Assembly: GCF_047601025.1 (NCBI RefSeq) | Contig: NZ_JASGJZ010000001.1 | Coordinates: forward strand, 1,922,001-1,986,000 | DNA length: 64,000 bases | Direction of reading: 5' to 3' | Source: Pseudorhodoferax sp047601025 | GTDB lineage: Bacteria; Pseudomonadota; Gammaproteobacteria; Burkholderiales; Burkholderiaceae_C | Shown: positions 51,120 through 60,411 of the stretch, one piece after another | Position numbering within the stretch: the first letter of the stretch is position 1 | How the letters are laid out: each line of letters starts with the position of its first letter | Made by a program: the position numbers and the translations under genes | Notes under the pieces: model-generated | Databases searched by the model: none | The model's input: only the letters and a program-made list of their open reading frames with translations | Told to the model about the DNA's origin: nothing

Positions 51120-51408
51120 TCCTACAGCGGCGGCACGGTGTCCAGCGGCTGCTGCGCGGACGCGGCCAGCCGGGCCAGCGCGTTCGGGTTGCGCAGCCGC
51201 TCGCAGCGGATGGCCCAGCCGGCGTGCAGCGCTGCTGCGTGCCGGCTTGCTCGCGGAGGACCGGCCGGCGGGTGGCCAGGCGCAGCCGCTCGGTGCGGAA
51301 GGCCTCGATGCGGTCCAGTTCGCTCGCCGCCAGGTGGCGGAAGGCCCCGCTGGCGCGCAGGCCGCAGCGGGCGCAGGCTGGCGGCAGGGCGGGCAGGGTG
51401 GACGCCAT
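51120..51408 (-). pseudogene. N-terminal remnant of an FNR-type regulator
   Basis: Minus-strand frame from 51408: MASTLPALPPACARCGLRAS followed by GAFRHLAASELDRIEAFRTERLRLATRRPVLREQAGTQ, which is the entry of a Crp/Fnr protein with an FNR-like Cys pair (C-x-x-C). A frameshift near 51240 leads to LHAGWAIRCERLRNPN and then ALARLAASAQQPLDTVPPL before a stop; most of the sensor barrel and the whole DNA-binding domain are missing. The intact Crp/Fnr gene at 52391 is not its missing half, as it has its own N terminus. Confidence 0.5.
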
Positions 51409-51500
51409 GGAAGGCCGGGTATCGGGTGGCCGACGCCTCGGCGGCGGCGCGATGCGCGCGTGAACATGCGCTAATCGACGCAAGAAACTGCTCCAAAATG

Positions 51501-51515
51501 TGTGAATGCGTCACA
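51501..51515. promoter_or_regulatory. TGTGA-N5-TCACA palindrome
   Basis: TGTGAATGCGTCACA is a perfect palindrome of Crp-type half-sites with a 5-bp rather than the usual 6-bp spacer, 91 bp before the LuxR-like gene start. With the neighbouring 11-bp palindrome it forms a cluster of TGTGA half-sites. An intact Crp/Fnr gene follows at 52391. Confidence 0.55.
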
Positions 51516-51525
51516 AACCCGCTGT

Positions 51526-51536
51526 GTGACGGTCAC
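51526..51536. promoter_or_regulatory. GTGACGGTCAC palindrome
   Basis: A second odd-centred palindrome (GTGAC-G-GTCAC) 10 bp after the first, and a further TGTGA at 51539-51543. The half-sites repeat with little spacing, as in sites for multimeric Crp-family binding. Confidence 0.45.
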
Positions 51537-51605
51537 TCTGTGAACGAATGAGCGGCGCCTAAGCTCACTTCGCCCTCGCAACACGACGCGGGGAGGAGAA
51601 CCGCC

Positions 51606-52289
51606 ATGTTGGAGAGCTCCGCAAGTGTCCATGCCGCCCCTGCCCCCGCCGCCTGGGGCACCGCCGCACTGCCCGTGAACGAGAGCCAGCGCCTGGCCGC
51701 GAACGCCACCGCGCTGCTGCGCTGCGTGCTGGAGCACGTGGACTACGGTCTGGCGCTGATCTCCATCGCCTCGCGCCGCCTGCGCCTGGCCAACGCTCCG
51801 GCGTTGCTGGCCATGAGCGCCGACAGCGGGCACAGCAGCGGCCTGATGGTGGCGGCCGGGGAAGTCTGCACCTTCCATCCGCAGGACGAGCGCGCGCTCG
51901 ACCGCAGCCTGACGCTGGCCCGCACCGGCGTGCGCGACCTGCTGACCCTGGGCCCGGCCGGCCGGCGCACGACCGTGGCCGTGGTGCCGCTGTGCGGCCC
52001 GGAGGACGACGGCCACGCGCTGCTGATCTTCGCCCGGCGGCGCCTGTGCGACGCCTCGGCGCTGGCGCTGTTCGCGCGCTCGCACGACCTGACCGCGGCC
52101 GAGAGCAACGTGCTGGCCGCCGTCTGCGAAGGCCTGCGCCCGCACGAAGTGGCCAGCCAGCACGGCGTGCAGGTGTCCACGGTGCGCAGCCAGCTGCTGT
52201 CGATCCGGCAGAAGACGCGCTGCGGCTCCATCCGCGAGCTGGTGCAGACGGTGTCGCTGCTGCCACCGATGGCCCGCCATCTCAACTGA
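51606..52289 (+). CDS. LuxR-type helix-turn-helix regulator
   Basis: 227 residues. C-terminal LuxR/GerE-like helix-turn-helix: DLTAAESNVLAAVCEGLRPHEVASQHGVQVSTVRSQLLSIRQKT. The N-terminal 130 residues form a PAS-like domain (ALLRCVLEHVDYGLALISIASRRLRLANAPALLAM). No receiver Asp motif, so it senses something directly rather than by phosphorylation. Upstream 51500-51545 holds three TGTGA sites. A GGGGAGGAG Shine-Dalgarno precedes the ATG. Confidence 0.87.
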   Translation: MLESSASVHAAPAPAAWGTAALPVNESQRLAANATALLRCVLEHVDYGLALISIASRRLRLANAPALLAMSADSGHSSGLMVAAGEVCTFHPQDERALDRSLTLARTGVRDLLTLGPAGRRTTVAVVPLCGPEDDGHALLIFARRRLCDASALALFARSHDLTAAESNVLAAVCEGLRPHEVASQHGVQVSTVRSQLLSIRQKTRCGSIRELVQTVSLLPPMARHLN

Positions 52290-52390
52290 CCGCCGTGCCC
52301 GCCCAGGGCCGGCCGGCTGGCCGGCCGCCATGTGCATGGCTTAGACTGGCGCGACGCCACCAGTCCTGCCGCAGCCCGGCACGCCGAGCC

Positions 52391-53053
52391 ATGATCTCCG
52401 ACTTGAGCGCGCAGACCGACGCTTTCTACGACAACCCGCATGTCGCGCCCGCGCTGCGCCGCCTGGCCGCCCTCGGCGAGGTGCGGCGCTACCGCAAGGG
52501 CACGATCCTGATCCACGAGGCCGACCACGGCGACACGCTGTTCGTCGTGATGGAGGGCCGCGTCAAGGTCTACAGCACCGATTCCAGTGGCCGCGAGATC
52601 ACGCTGGGCGTGATCGTGGCGGGCGACTACTTCGGCGAGATGGCGCTGGACGGCGGCGTGCGCTCGGCCAGCGTGATCACGCTGGAGCCGGTGGTCTGCG
52701 CGCTGGTCTCGCGGCCCGCGCTGCTGGAGTTCATCGGCCAGGAACCCAGCTTCGCGCTGGATCTGCTGGGCAAGGTGATCCGCCGCGCACGCTCGGCCAC
52801 CAACGCGGTGCGCAACCTCGCCTTCACCGACGTCTACGGCCGCATCACGCAGCTGCTGGTGGAACTGGCCGAACCCCAGCCCGACGGCACCGCGCTGGTG
52901 CGCGAGCGCATGACGCAGCAGGAGATCGCCAGCCGCGTCGGCTGCAGCCGCGAGATGGTCAGCCGCATCCTGCGCGACCTCGAAGCCGGCGGCTACATCG
53001 GCCTGCGCGACCGGCGCATCGCGCTGCTGACCAGGCTGCCGGCGCGCTGGTGA
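52391..53053 (+). CDS. Crp/Fnr-family transcriptional regulator 2
   Basis: 220 residues. Cyclic-nucleotide barrel: EVRRYRKGTILIHEADHGDTLF, VVMEGRVKVYSTDSSGREITLG, and the phosphate-binding GDYFGEMALDGGVRSAS (typical of cAMP-binding members, with R-S-A-S). Winged helix: MTQQEIASRVGCSREMVSRILRDLEAGGYI. It is a classical Crp-type activator and the best candidate to bind the TGTGA sites 850 bp upstream. Gap to the LuxR-like gene is 101 bp. Confidence 0.93.
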   Translation: MISDLSAQTDAFYDNPHVAPALRRLAALGEVRRYRKGTILIHEADHGDTLFVVMEGRVKVYSTDSSGREITLGVIVAGDYFGEMALDGGVRSASVITLEPVVCALVSRPALLEFIGQEPSFALDLLGKVIRRARSATNAVRNLAFTDVYGRITQLLVELAEPQPDGTALVRERMTQQEIASRVGCSREMVSRILRDLEAGGYIGLRDRRIALLTRLPARW

Positions 53054-53070
53054 CGCCGGCTCGGACGCTG

Positions 53071-53268
53071 CGAACGAATCGATCGCGCCGATGACGGACG
53101 GGGTGCGCTAGGCCGCAGGCTGCCGCCCTGGCTGGTGCGAGGGCAAGGGCTGTCGTGCTACCCGTATGCGGCCCGGCGCCCCTCGGCCCGAAGGGCGAGG
53201 CCCCGGGTACGGCGATGCACATGGGTGCTCAGCGGGGCTTCGCGTGGAGGTGAGGGACCCGTTCACCG
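53071..53268 (+). repeat. Dispersed intergenic repeat, copy C (inverted to A and B)
   Basis: Between the Crp/Fnr gene and the DUF2917 gene. It shares, in this orientation, GAATCGATCGC, GGGGTGCGC-AGGCCGCAGGC, CCCTGGCTGGTGC, TATGCGGCCCGGCGC and CGGCCCGAAGGGCGAGGCCC with the reverse complements of copies A and B. The match with A extends into the TTCGCGTGG ... GTGAGGGA end. It fills this gap, so no gene is expected. Confidence 0.8.
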
Positions 53269-53272
53269 GTTT

Positions 53273-53743
53273 TCAGACCGTCTGCCGGCCGCGCACCGGC
53301 GCGCCCAGCAGGCCGGCCACGCCCCGCGCCAGCCGCCCGAGCGCGGCGGCGGCCTGGCCCAGCGCCAGCCCGAAGTCGCGCACCGGCTGACCCACGGCCT
53401 GCTGCCAGCGGGGGCGCGGCGCGCCGGCCTGGGCCTGCGACGGCAGCGGTTCCCAGCTGAAATAGGCCGGCGCACGGCGGTCGGTGCCGGCCGGCTCCAG
53501 CACCGCGCGCTGGCCGGCCTGCACCACCAGGCTGGCGCCCGGGGCGAGGAACAGGTCGCCGCGGGCCTGCACGTCGCCGCGCAGCCTGTCCAGGGTCAGC
53601 CACACGCGGCCGTCGGCGATGCGTAGCACGCCGGCGCGCGCGGGCTGCAGCGTCAGCGCGTGGCCAGCCTCCAGCTTCCAGCATCCCGGCAGCATCGGCA
53701 GGGACGGCGATTGATGCGTGGCATGGAGGGGGTGGGGGTGCAT
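53273..53743 (-). CDS. DUF2917 domain-containing protein
   Basis: 156 residues. A cupin-like small domain of the DUF2917 family, common in Burkholderiales, is visible as GHALTLQPARAGVLRIADGR and VWLTLDRLRG; GDLFLAPGASLVVQAGQRAVLEP follows. No signal peptide. It is divergent from a LysR gene, a conserved pair; the function is not known. Confidence 0.85.
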   Translation of the reverse strand: MHPHPLHATHQSPSLPMLPGCWKLEAGHALTLQPARAGVLRIADGRVWLTLDRLRGDVQARGDLFLAPGASLVVQAGQRAVLEPAGTDRRAPAYFSWEPLPSQAQAGAPRPRWQQAVGQPVRDFGLALGQAAAALGRLARGVAGLLGAPVRGRQTV

Positions 53744-53859
53744 GTCGGGCTCCTGGTGCGGGAACTTGGACTGCGATGTTCGGCCCGGATGGCTTGGCGG
53801 TCCAATGAAATCCGGCTAGGCTTTTGATTCGCGTCGCGCATCAATGGCGCGCCCCTTCC

Positions 53860-54855
53860 ATGCAGCATTCACAGACCCACCTGCGCACCCGCCCGGTCTC
53901 GGCCGGCAACCTGCGGGCCTTCGTCGCCGTGGCCCGGCACCTGAACTTCCGCGTCGCGGCGGAGGAGCTGGCGCTCACGCAATCGGCCGTGAGCCGCCAG
54001 ATCCAGTCGCTGGAGGAGGAGATCGGCGTGCCGCTGTTCCTGCGCCACACCCGCGCCGTGGAGCTGACCGGCGCCGGCGCCCAGTTGCTGGCCGCCGTGT
54101 CGCCGGCGCTGGCGCGGCTGGACGGCGCGGTGCGGCAGATCCGCCAGAACGCGGGCCGGCGCATCGTCTCGATCACGACCTTCGCCTCGTTCGCCTCGAT
54201 GTGGCTGATCCCGCGGCTCGAAGCCTTCCAGCGCGACCACCCGGACATCGACATCCGCATCGACGCGACCGACGCCGCGCTCGACCTGGAGCTGGCCGAC
54301 GTCGACCTGGCGCTGCGCTACGGCCCGGCCGCCAGCATGCCGGCCGGCGCGCGCCGCATGTTCGGCGAGCAGCTGACGCCGGTGGCCAGCCCCTGGCTGC
54401 TCAAGAGCGGGCGGGCGCTGCGCCAGCCCGAGGACCTGGCGCAGTGCACGCTGATCGAGGCCGGCGACGCGCACCGCACGCACCTGGAATGGCTGACCTG
54501 GCGGCGCTGGATCGACTTGCAACTGCCCCCGGCCGGGGCGCGGCGCTTCCAGCCCAAGCGCTGGCTGTACTTCAACTACGCCTACCAGATGGTGCAGGCC
54601 GCGCTGTCGGGCCAGGGCCTGGTGCTGGCGCGGCTGCCGCTGGTGGCCGAGAGCATGGCCAACGGCGACCTGGTCGAGGTGCTGCCCGAGCGGCGCATGG
54701 ACTCGCCGATGGCCTACTGGCTGATCCTGGCCGCGCGCAGCGCCCAGCGCCCGGAGATCCGCGCCTTCTGCGACTGGCTGATGGACCAGTCGGCTCGCAC
54801 GCGCGCGGCCGTCGGCGACGTGCCCGACCCGGACACGGTCGACCACCTGGACTGA
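53860..54855 (+). CDS. LysR-family regulator (GcvA-like)
   Basis: 331 residues. Winged helix AGNLRAFVAVARHLNFRVAA, LTQSAVSRQIQSLEEEIGVPLFLRHTRAVELTGAG, and an effector domain with VSITTFASFASMWLIPRLEAF of the GcvA/AmpR group. The ATG at 53860 is chosen over 53824, which adds 12 unlike residues. Divergent from DUF2917, probably its target. Confidence 0.93.
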   Translation: MQHSQTHLRTRPVSAGNLRAFVAVARHLNFRVAAEELALTQSAVSRQIQSLEEEIGVPLFLRHTRAVELTGAGAQLLAAVSPALARLDGAVRQIRQNAGRRIVSITTFASFASMWLIPRLEAFQRDHPDIDIRIDATDAALDLELADVDLALRYGPAASMPAGARRMFGEQLTPVASPWLLKSGRALRQPEDLAQCTLIEAGDAHRTHLEWLTWRRWIDLQLPPAGARRFQPKRWLYFNYAYQMVQAALSGQGLVLARLPLVAESMANGDLVEVLPERRMDSPMAYWLILAARSAQRPEIRAFCDWLMDQSARTRAAVGDVPDPDTVDHLD

Positions 54856-54924
54856 AGGTGTGAACGAACCGCCCACACCCGCGCGCGGCCCGATGACCGC
54901 CTGCTTCTCGCATCACGCGTGCTC

Positions 54925-55051
54925 CCAGGGCCTCGCCCTTCGGGCCGGGATGTGCCAGGCCGCATGCGGGCGTTGCAGTCCTTGCCCCGGCAGGCGCCAG
55001 GGCGGCGACCTGTGCCTGTGCCTGCGGCCCGGCGCACCCCGTCGTGGGTGC
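54925..55051 (+). repeat. Dispersed intergenic repeat, copy B
   Basis: Shares the core of copy A in the same orientation: CTCGCCCTTCGGGCCGGGATG, CCGCATGCGGGCGTTGCAGTCC and CCTGCGGCCCGGCGCACCCC. It lies between the LysR gene and the 5-formyl-THF cyclo-ligase gene; most of the 222-bp gap is this repeat. Confidence 0.85.
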
Positions 55052-55077
55052 GCTCGGTGCCATGCACGGCTTGTGAT

Positions 55078-55689
<612 letters not shown>

Positions 55690-55700
55690 AATCCTCCCCC

Positions 55701-57707
55701 ATGCAACTGCGGGTCATTTTGACATCGATCGCCCTGGCGGCCGGCCTGGCCGCGAGCCTTCCAGCCCCCGCGCAACCGGCCCCCGGCGACGGCCGCGGCG
55801 ACGAGCTGATCCTGGAGATGCAGCAGGCGTTCAAGCGCAACGACGGCCCGCGCCTGGCCGCGCTGCTGCCGCAGGTGCGCGGCCACGTGCTCGAACCCTG
55901 GGCCGCCTACTGGGAAGCGCGCAGCCGGCTGGAGGAGTTCACCGGCGCCGACATGCAGGCCTTCAGCGCGCGCTATCCCGGCACCTACCAGGAAGACCGG
56001 CTGCGCAACGACTGGCTGCTGCTCCTGGGCCAGCGCCGCGACTGGGGCCAGTTCGCCGAGCAGCACGCGCTCTACCGCATGGGCGACGACCGCCAGGTGC
56101 GCTGCTACGCGCTGCTGATCGAACAGCTGCAGAGCGAGCAGCCGGCCGCCGCGCCCGTCGCCGACGAGGTGCGCCGCCTGTGGCTGGCCCAGCGCGACGC
56201 CGACGACGGCTGCACGCAGGCGGCCGACCGGCTCTACGCCACCCGGCGCCTGCCGGCCGCGGACGTCTGGCGCAAGGCGCGGCTGTCGATCGAGCACAAC
56301 CGCTCGCGCGCCGCGCGCGACGCGGTGCAGATCGTCGCGCCCGAGGCGATGGACCAGGCCGCGCAGCTGCTCGACAGCCCGGTGCGCTACCTGATGGGCC
56401 GCGCCATCGCGGTGTCCAAGCAGCGGCGCGAGCTGGTCACGCTGGCGCTGATCAAGCAGGCCACGGCCGACCCCGAGCAGGCCGCCGCCGCGCTGGACGC
56501 CAAGTGGAGCGTGCAGCTCACGGCCGAGGAGCGCAACTGGGTCTGGGGCGTGATCGGCGAGCAGGCCGCGCTGCGGCGCCTGCCGGGGGCCTGGGACTAC
56601 TTCCGCAAGGTCCAGCGCGACACCGACCTGCACGACGACCTGCTGGTCTGGAAGGCCCGCACCGCGCTGCGCGAAGGCCAGTGGAAGGCCCTGGCCACCA
56701 CCATCCAGGCGATGGGCGACGAGACCCGGCTGGACCCGACCTGGATCTACTGGCGCGCCCGCGCGCTGCAGAAGATCGGCGGCGAGGCCGACCGCGCCGA
56801 GGCGCTGCAGCTGTACGCGGGCATCGCCGGCGTGCGCGGCTTCTACGAACAGCTGGCGCTGGAGGAGCTCGGCCGCGCGGTCGAGATCCCGCCCCCGCCG
56901 CCGGCGCCGACCGCCGAGGAAAAGGCGCTGGCCCGCGACAACCCCAGCCTGCGCCGCGCGCTGTACGCCATCTCGATCGGCCTGCGCGGCGAAGGCGTGC
57001 GCGAGTGGAACTACGCCACCAACCTGCACGACAAGGGCGGTCTGGCCGAGCGCGACCTGCTGGCCGCGGCCGACCTGGCCTGCCAGGCCCAGGTCTGGGA
57101 CCGCTGCATCAACACCAGCGAGCGCACGCGCCAGGCGTTCGACCACCGGCAGCGCTTCCCGATGCCGTTCCGGGACGCGGTGGTCGCGCGCAGCCGCGCG
57201 ATCGCGCTGGACCCGGCCTTCGTCTACGGCCTGATCCGCCAGGAGTCGCGCTTCATCATGGACGCCCGCTCGGGCGTGGGCGCCTCCGGGCTGATGCAGG
57301 TCATGCCCGCGACCGCGCGCTGGACCGCCCGCAAGATCGGCCTGCCGGACTTCAGGCCCGCGCAGATCAACGACCGCGACGTCAACATCGCGATCGGCAC
57401 CGGCTACCTGAAGCTGGTGGTGGACGACTTCGAGGGCTCGCTGCCGCTGGCCGCGGCCGCCTACAACGCCGGTCCCGGCCGGCCGCGCGTCTGGCGCGGC
57501 CAGGCCGGCGCGCCGACGCTGGAGGCCGCCATCTGGGCCGAGAACATCCCGTTCACCGAGACGCGCGACTACGTCAAGAAGGTGCTGGCCAACGCCACCG
57601 TCTACGCCGCCATCCTGAGCGGCCAGCCGCAGTCGCTGAAGGCCCGGCTGGGCACCGTCGGCCCGCTGGCGCCGGGCGCCTCCGACCCCAGCGCCGAGCT
57701 GCCTTGA
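55701..57707 (+). CDS. slt: Soluble lytic transglycosylase
   Basis: 668 residues. Signal peptide MQLRVILTSIALAAGLAASLPAPAQ, a long ring of helices (the U- and L-domains), and a C-terminal SLT domain: LDPAFVYGLIRQESRFIMDARS with the catalytic Glu, GASGLMQVMPATARW, LAAAAYNAGPGRPRVWRG and WAENIPFTETRDYVKKVL. It cleaves glycan strands in the periplasm. Confidence 0.95.
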   Translation: MQLRVILTSIALAAGLAASLPAPAQPAPGDGRGDELILEMQQAFKRNDGPRLAALLPQVRGHVLEPWAAYWEARSRLEEFTGADMQAFSARYPGTYQEDRLRNDWLLLLGQRRDWGQFAEQHALYRMGDDRQVRCYALLIEQLQSEQPAAAPVADEVRRLWLAQRDADDGCTQAADRLYATRRLPAADVWRKARLSIEHNRSRAARDAVQIVAPEAMDQAAQLLDSPVRYLMGRAIAVSKQRRELVTLALIKQATADPEQAAAALDAKWSVQLTAEERNWVWGVIGEQAALRRLPGAWDYFRKVQRDTDLHDDLLVWKARTALREGQWKALATTIQAMGDETRLDPTWIYWRARALQKIGGEADRAEALQLYAGIAGVRGFYEQLALEELGRAVEIPPPPPAPTAEEKALARDNPSLRRALYAISIGLRGEGVREWNYATNLHDKGGLAERDLLAAADLACQAQVWDRCINTSERTRQAFDHRQRFPMPFRDAVVARSRAIALDPAFVYGLIRQESRFIMDARSGVGASGLMQVMPATARWTARKIGLPDFRPAQINDRDVNIAIGTGYLKLVVDDFEGSLPLAAAAYNAGPGRPRVWRGQAGAPTLEAAIWAENIPFTETRDYVKKVLANATVYAAILSGQPQSLKARLGTVGPLAPGASDPSAELP

Positions 57708-57799
57708 CGCCGCCGGCGGCGGCGCCCGTGGCCGCGTCATGTGGCCGACACGAAACCGTCACGGACGCCGCCTAGCATGGCCGTCCCGAGGACCGCGCC

Positions 57800-58735
57800 A
57801 TGAACGACAAACTAATTCCCGACCACCACGACAGCGTGATGCAGCGCATCGAGCGCGACCTGCTCGACAGCTACGACGAGGAGCTGGAGATGGAGGTCGA
57901 CGACGAGCGCCTGGCCGGCAACGACTTCGACCCGCTGGCCCCGGCCCAGAGCGCCGAGCACGGCCTGGCGCGCCAGGCCTATTTCCGCGAGCTGCTGCGG
58001 CTGCAGGGCGAGCTCGTCAAGCTGCAGGACTGGGTGCAGCACCACCGCAAGAAAGTCGTGATCCTGTTCGAGGGCCGCGACGCGGCCGGCAAGGGCGGCG
58101 TGATCAAGCGCATCACGCAGCGGCTGAACCCGCGCGTGTGCCGCGTGGCCGCGCTGCCGGCGCCGAACGACCGCGAGCGCACGCAGTGGTACTTCCAGCG
58201 CTACGTGGCGCACCTGCCGGCCGGCGGCGAGATCGTGCTGTTCGACCGCTCCTGGTACAACCGCGCCGGCGTCGAGCGTGTCATGGGCTTCTGCTCGGAC
58301 GACGAGTACGAGGAGTTCTTCCGCTCGGTGCCCGAGTTCGAGAAGATGCTGGTGCGCTCGGGCATCGTGCTGCTGAAGTACTGGTTCTCCATCACCGACG
58401 ACGAGCAGCACCTGCGCTTCCTCGGCCGCATCCACGACCCGCTGAAGCAGTGGAAGCTCAGCCCTATGGACTTCGAGAGCCGGCGCCGCTGGGAGGCCTA
58501 CACCAAGGCCAAGGAGACCATGCTGGAGCGCACCCACATCCCCGAGGCGCCCTGGTGGGTGGTGCAGGCCGTGGACAAGAAGCGGGCCCGGCTGAACTGC
58601 ATCGCGCACCTGCTGGACCAGTTCGCCTACGAGGAGATCCCGCACCCGAGCATCGTGCTGCCCGCGCGGGCGCGCAACCCGGACTACATCCGCCACCCGG
58701 TGCCGGCGGAGATGATCGTGCCCGAGCGGTACTGA
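57800..58735 (+). CDS. ppk2: Polyphosphate kinase 2 family protein
   Basis: 311 residues, a PPK2 class I-like enzyme that moves phosphate between polyphosphate and nucleotides. Walker A FEGRDAAGKGGVIKRI, PNDRERTQWYFQRYVAHLP lid segment and Walker B IVLFDRSWYNRAGVERVMGF. The first 55 residues (acidic, DSYDEELEMEVDDERLAGND) are an N-terminal extension without known motifs. Single gene. Confidence 0.95.
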   Translation: MNDKLIPDHHDSVMQRIERDLLDSYDEELEMEVDDERLAGNDFDPLAPAQSAEHGLARQAYFRELLRLQGELVKLQDWVQHHRKKVVILFEGRDAAGKGGVIKRITQRLNPRVCRVAALPAPNDRERTQWYFQRYVAHLPAGGEIVLFDRSWYNRAGVERVMGFCSDDEYEEFFRSVPEFEKMLVRSGIVLLKYWFSITDDEQHLRFLGRIHDPLKQWKLSPMDFESRRRWEAYTKAKETMLERTHIPEAPWWVVQAVDKKRARLNCIAHLLDQFAYEEIPHPSIVLPARARNPDYIRHPVPAEMIVPERY

Positions 58736-58836
58736 CGACGGACGCGCGCGCCGCATCGATCCGCCGCGTTCTTTGCATCGCGGCCGCGCCGCGCCGCGGC
58801 TAGCATGTCCACCTCCACCCCTGCGGAAGGCGCGCC

Positions 58837-59520
58837 ATGCTCAAGCTCTACATCGGCAACAAGAACTACTCGTCCTGGTCCATGCGGCCCTGGGTGCTGA
58901 TGGCCCAGGCCGGCATCGACTTCGAGGAGGTGATGGTCCGCTTCGACTCGTTCGACGCCGGCTCGCAGTTCAAGCAGGCCGTCGCGGCCATCAGCCCGGT
59001 CGGCAAGGTGCCGGTGCTGGTCGACGGCGACCTGGCGGTCTGGGACACGCTGGCCATCGCCGAATACCTGGCCGAGCGCTTTCCCGGCAAGCCGCTCTGG
59101 CCCGCCGACGCCAGGGCCCGCGCGCGGGCGCGCAGCATCTGCGCCGAGATGCACGCCGGCTTCACCGCCCTGCGCTCGAACTGCGGCATGAACATCGAGG
59201 CCAGCCTGCCCGAGGTCGGCCAGCTGGTCTGGCGCGACAAGCCGGGCGTGCGCGCCGACGTGCAGCGCATCGTGGCCATGTGGGAGGAACTGCTGGCCGC
59301 GCACGGCGGGCCGATGCTGTTCGGCGCCTTCAGCATCGCCGACGCGTACTACGCGCCGGTCTGCATGCGGCTGGCCACCTACGCGCTGCCGGTGCCGCCG
59401 GCCATCGCGGCCTACGTGCAGCGCGTGCAGGCGCTGCCCGGCGTCCGGCGCTGGATCGACGAGGCGAAGGCCGAGCAGACCTTCCTGGACTTCGAGGAGC
59501 CGTACCGGCTGGGCCGCTGA
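58837..59520 (+). CDS. Glutathione S-transferase family protein 2
   Basis: 227 residues: LKLYIGNKNYSSWSMRPWVLMAQAG with the S-S-W-S active loop of the YfcF/zeta-like group, GKVPVLVDGDLAVWDTLAIAEYLAE and a helical C domain (EMHAGFTALRSNCGMN). Distinct from the GST at 42.8 kb. Single gene. Confidence 0.92.
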   Translation: MLKLYIGNKNYSSWSMRPWVLMAQAGIDFEEVMVRFDSFDAGSQFKQAVAAISPVGKVPVLVDGDLAVWDTLAIAEYLAERFPGKPLWPADARARARARSICAEMHAGFTALRSNCGMNIEASLPEVGQLVWRDKPGVRADVQRIVAMWEELLAAHGGPMLFGAFSIADAYYAPVCMRLATYALPVPPAIAAYVQRVQALPGVRRWIDEAKAEQTFLDFEEPYRLGR

Positions 59521-59539
59521 GCCCCGCCGCGCGACACGC

Positions 59540-60388
59540 TCACAGCTTGAACGGCACGACCTCCTGCCGCTGCTCGCCCAGGCCCTCGATACCCAGCGTC
59601 ATCACGTCGCCCTTCTTCAGGAAGCGCGGCGGCTTCATGCCCATGCCCACGCCGGGCGGCGTGCCGGTGGTGATGACGTCGCCGGGCATCAGCGTGTTCA
59701 GCTGGCTCACGTAGCTGACCAGCTTGGCCACGCCGAAGATCATGGTCCTGGTGTTGCCGGTCTGCACGCGCTCGCCGTTCAGGTCCAGCCACATGCCGAG
59801 CCGCTGCACGTTGGCGATCTCGTCGCGCGTGACCAGCCAGGGCCCGATCGGACCGAAGGTGTCGAAGCCCTTGCCCTTGTCCCAGGTCAGGCCGTGCTCC
59901 AGCTGCCAGGCGCGCTCGCTCACGTCGTTGACCACGCAGTAGCCGGCCACGTGCTGCAGCGCGTCCTTCTGCGAGACGTAGCGCGCGCGCGTGCCGATGA
60001 CCACGCCCAGCTCCACCTCCCAGTCGCCCTTGGCCGAGCCCTTGGGCAGCATGACCGGGTCGTTCGGCCCCTGGATGCAGCTGGTGGCCTTGGTGAAGAC
60101 CACCGGCTCGGCCGGGATCGGCATGTTGGACTCGGCCGCGTGGTCGGCGTAGTTCAGCCCGATCGCGATGAACTTGCCGATGCCCGCCACCGGGCAGCCC
60201 AGGCGCGGCTTGCCGCGCACCAGCGGCAGCTTGTCGGTCTTGAGCTTCGCGAGCCTGGCCAGCGCGGTGTCGCCGAGCTGGGCGGCGCCGATGTCCGGCA
60301 CCACGGCCGACAGGTCGCGCAGCTGGCCGTCGGCGTCGATCAGACCGGGTTTCTCCTTGCCCGGGTTGCCGTAGCGGACGAGTTTCAT
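59540..60388 (-). CDS. Fumarylacetoacetate hydrolase family protein
   Basis: 282 residues: GIGKFIAIGLNYADHAAESN, AEPVVFTKATSCIQGPNDPV, DWEVELGVVIG with the metal Glu residues, GYCVVNDVSERAWQLEHG, KGFDTFGPIGPWLV and LMPGDVITTGTPPGVGMGM. Together with the two SDR genes it resembles 2,4-diketo-3-deoxy-L-fuconate/rhamnonate hydrolase of the non-phosphorylating L-fucose/L-rhamnose route. AGGAG precedes the ATG. Last gene of the minus-strand operon. Confidence 0.9.
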   Translation of the reverse strand: MKLVRYGNPGKEKPGLIDADGQLRDLSAVVPDIGAAQLGDTALARLAKLKTDKLPLVRGKPRLGCPVAGIGKFIAIGLNYADHAAESNMPIPAEPVVFTKATSCIQGPNDPVMLPKGSAKGDWEVELGVVIGTRARYVSQKDALQHVAGYCVVNDVSERAWQLEHGLTWDKGKGFDTFGPIGPWLVTRDEIANVQRLGMWLDLNGERVQTGNTRTMIFGVAKLVSYVSQLNTLMPGDVITTGTPPGVGMGMKPPRFLKKGDVMTLGIEGLGEQRQEVVPFKL

Positions 60389-60411
60389 GCCTTGTTCTCC
60401 TGGTGAACGGT

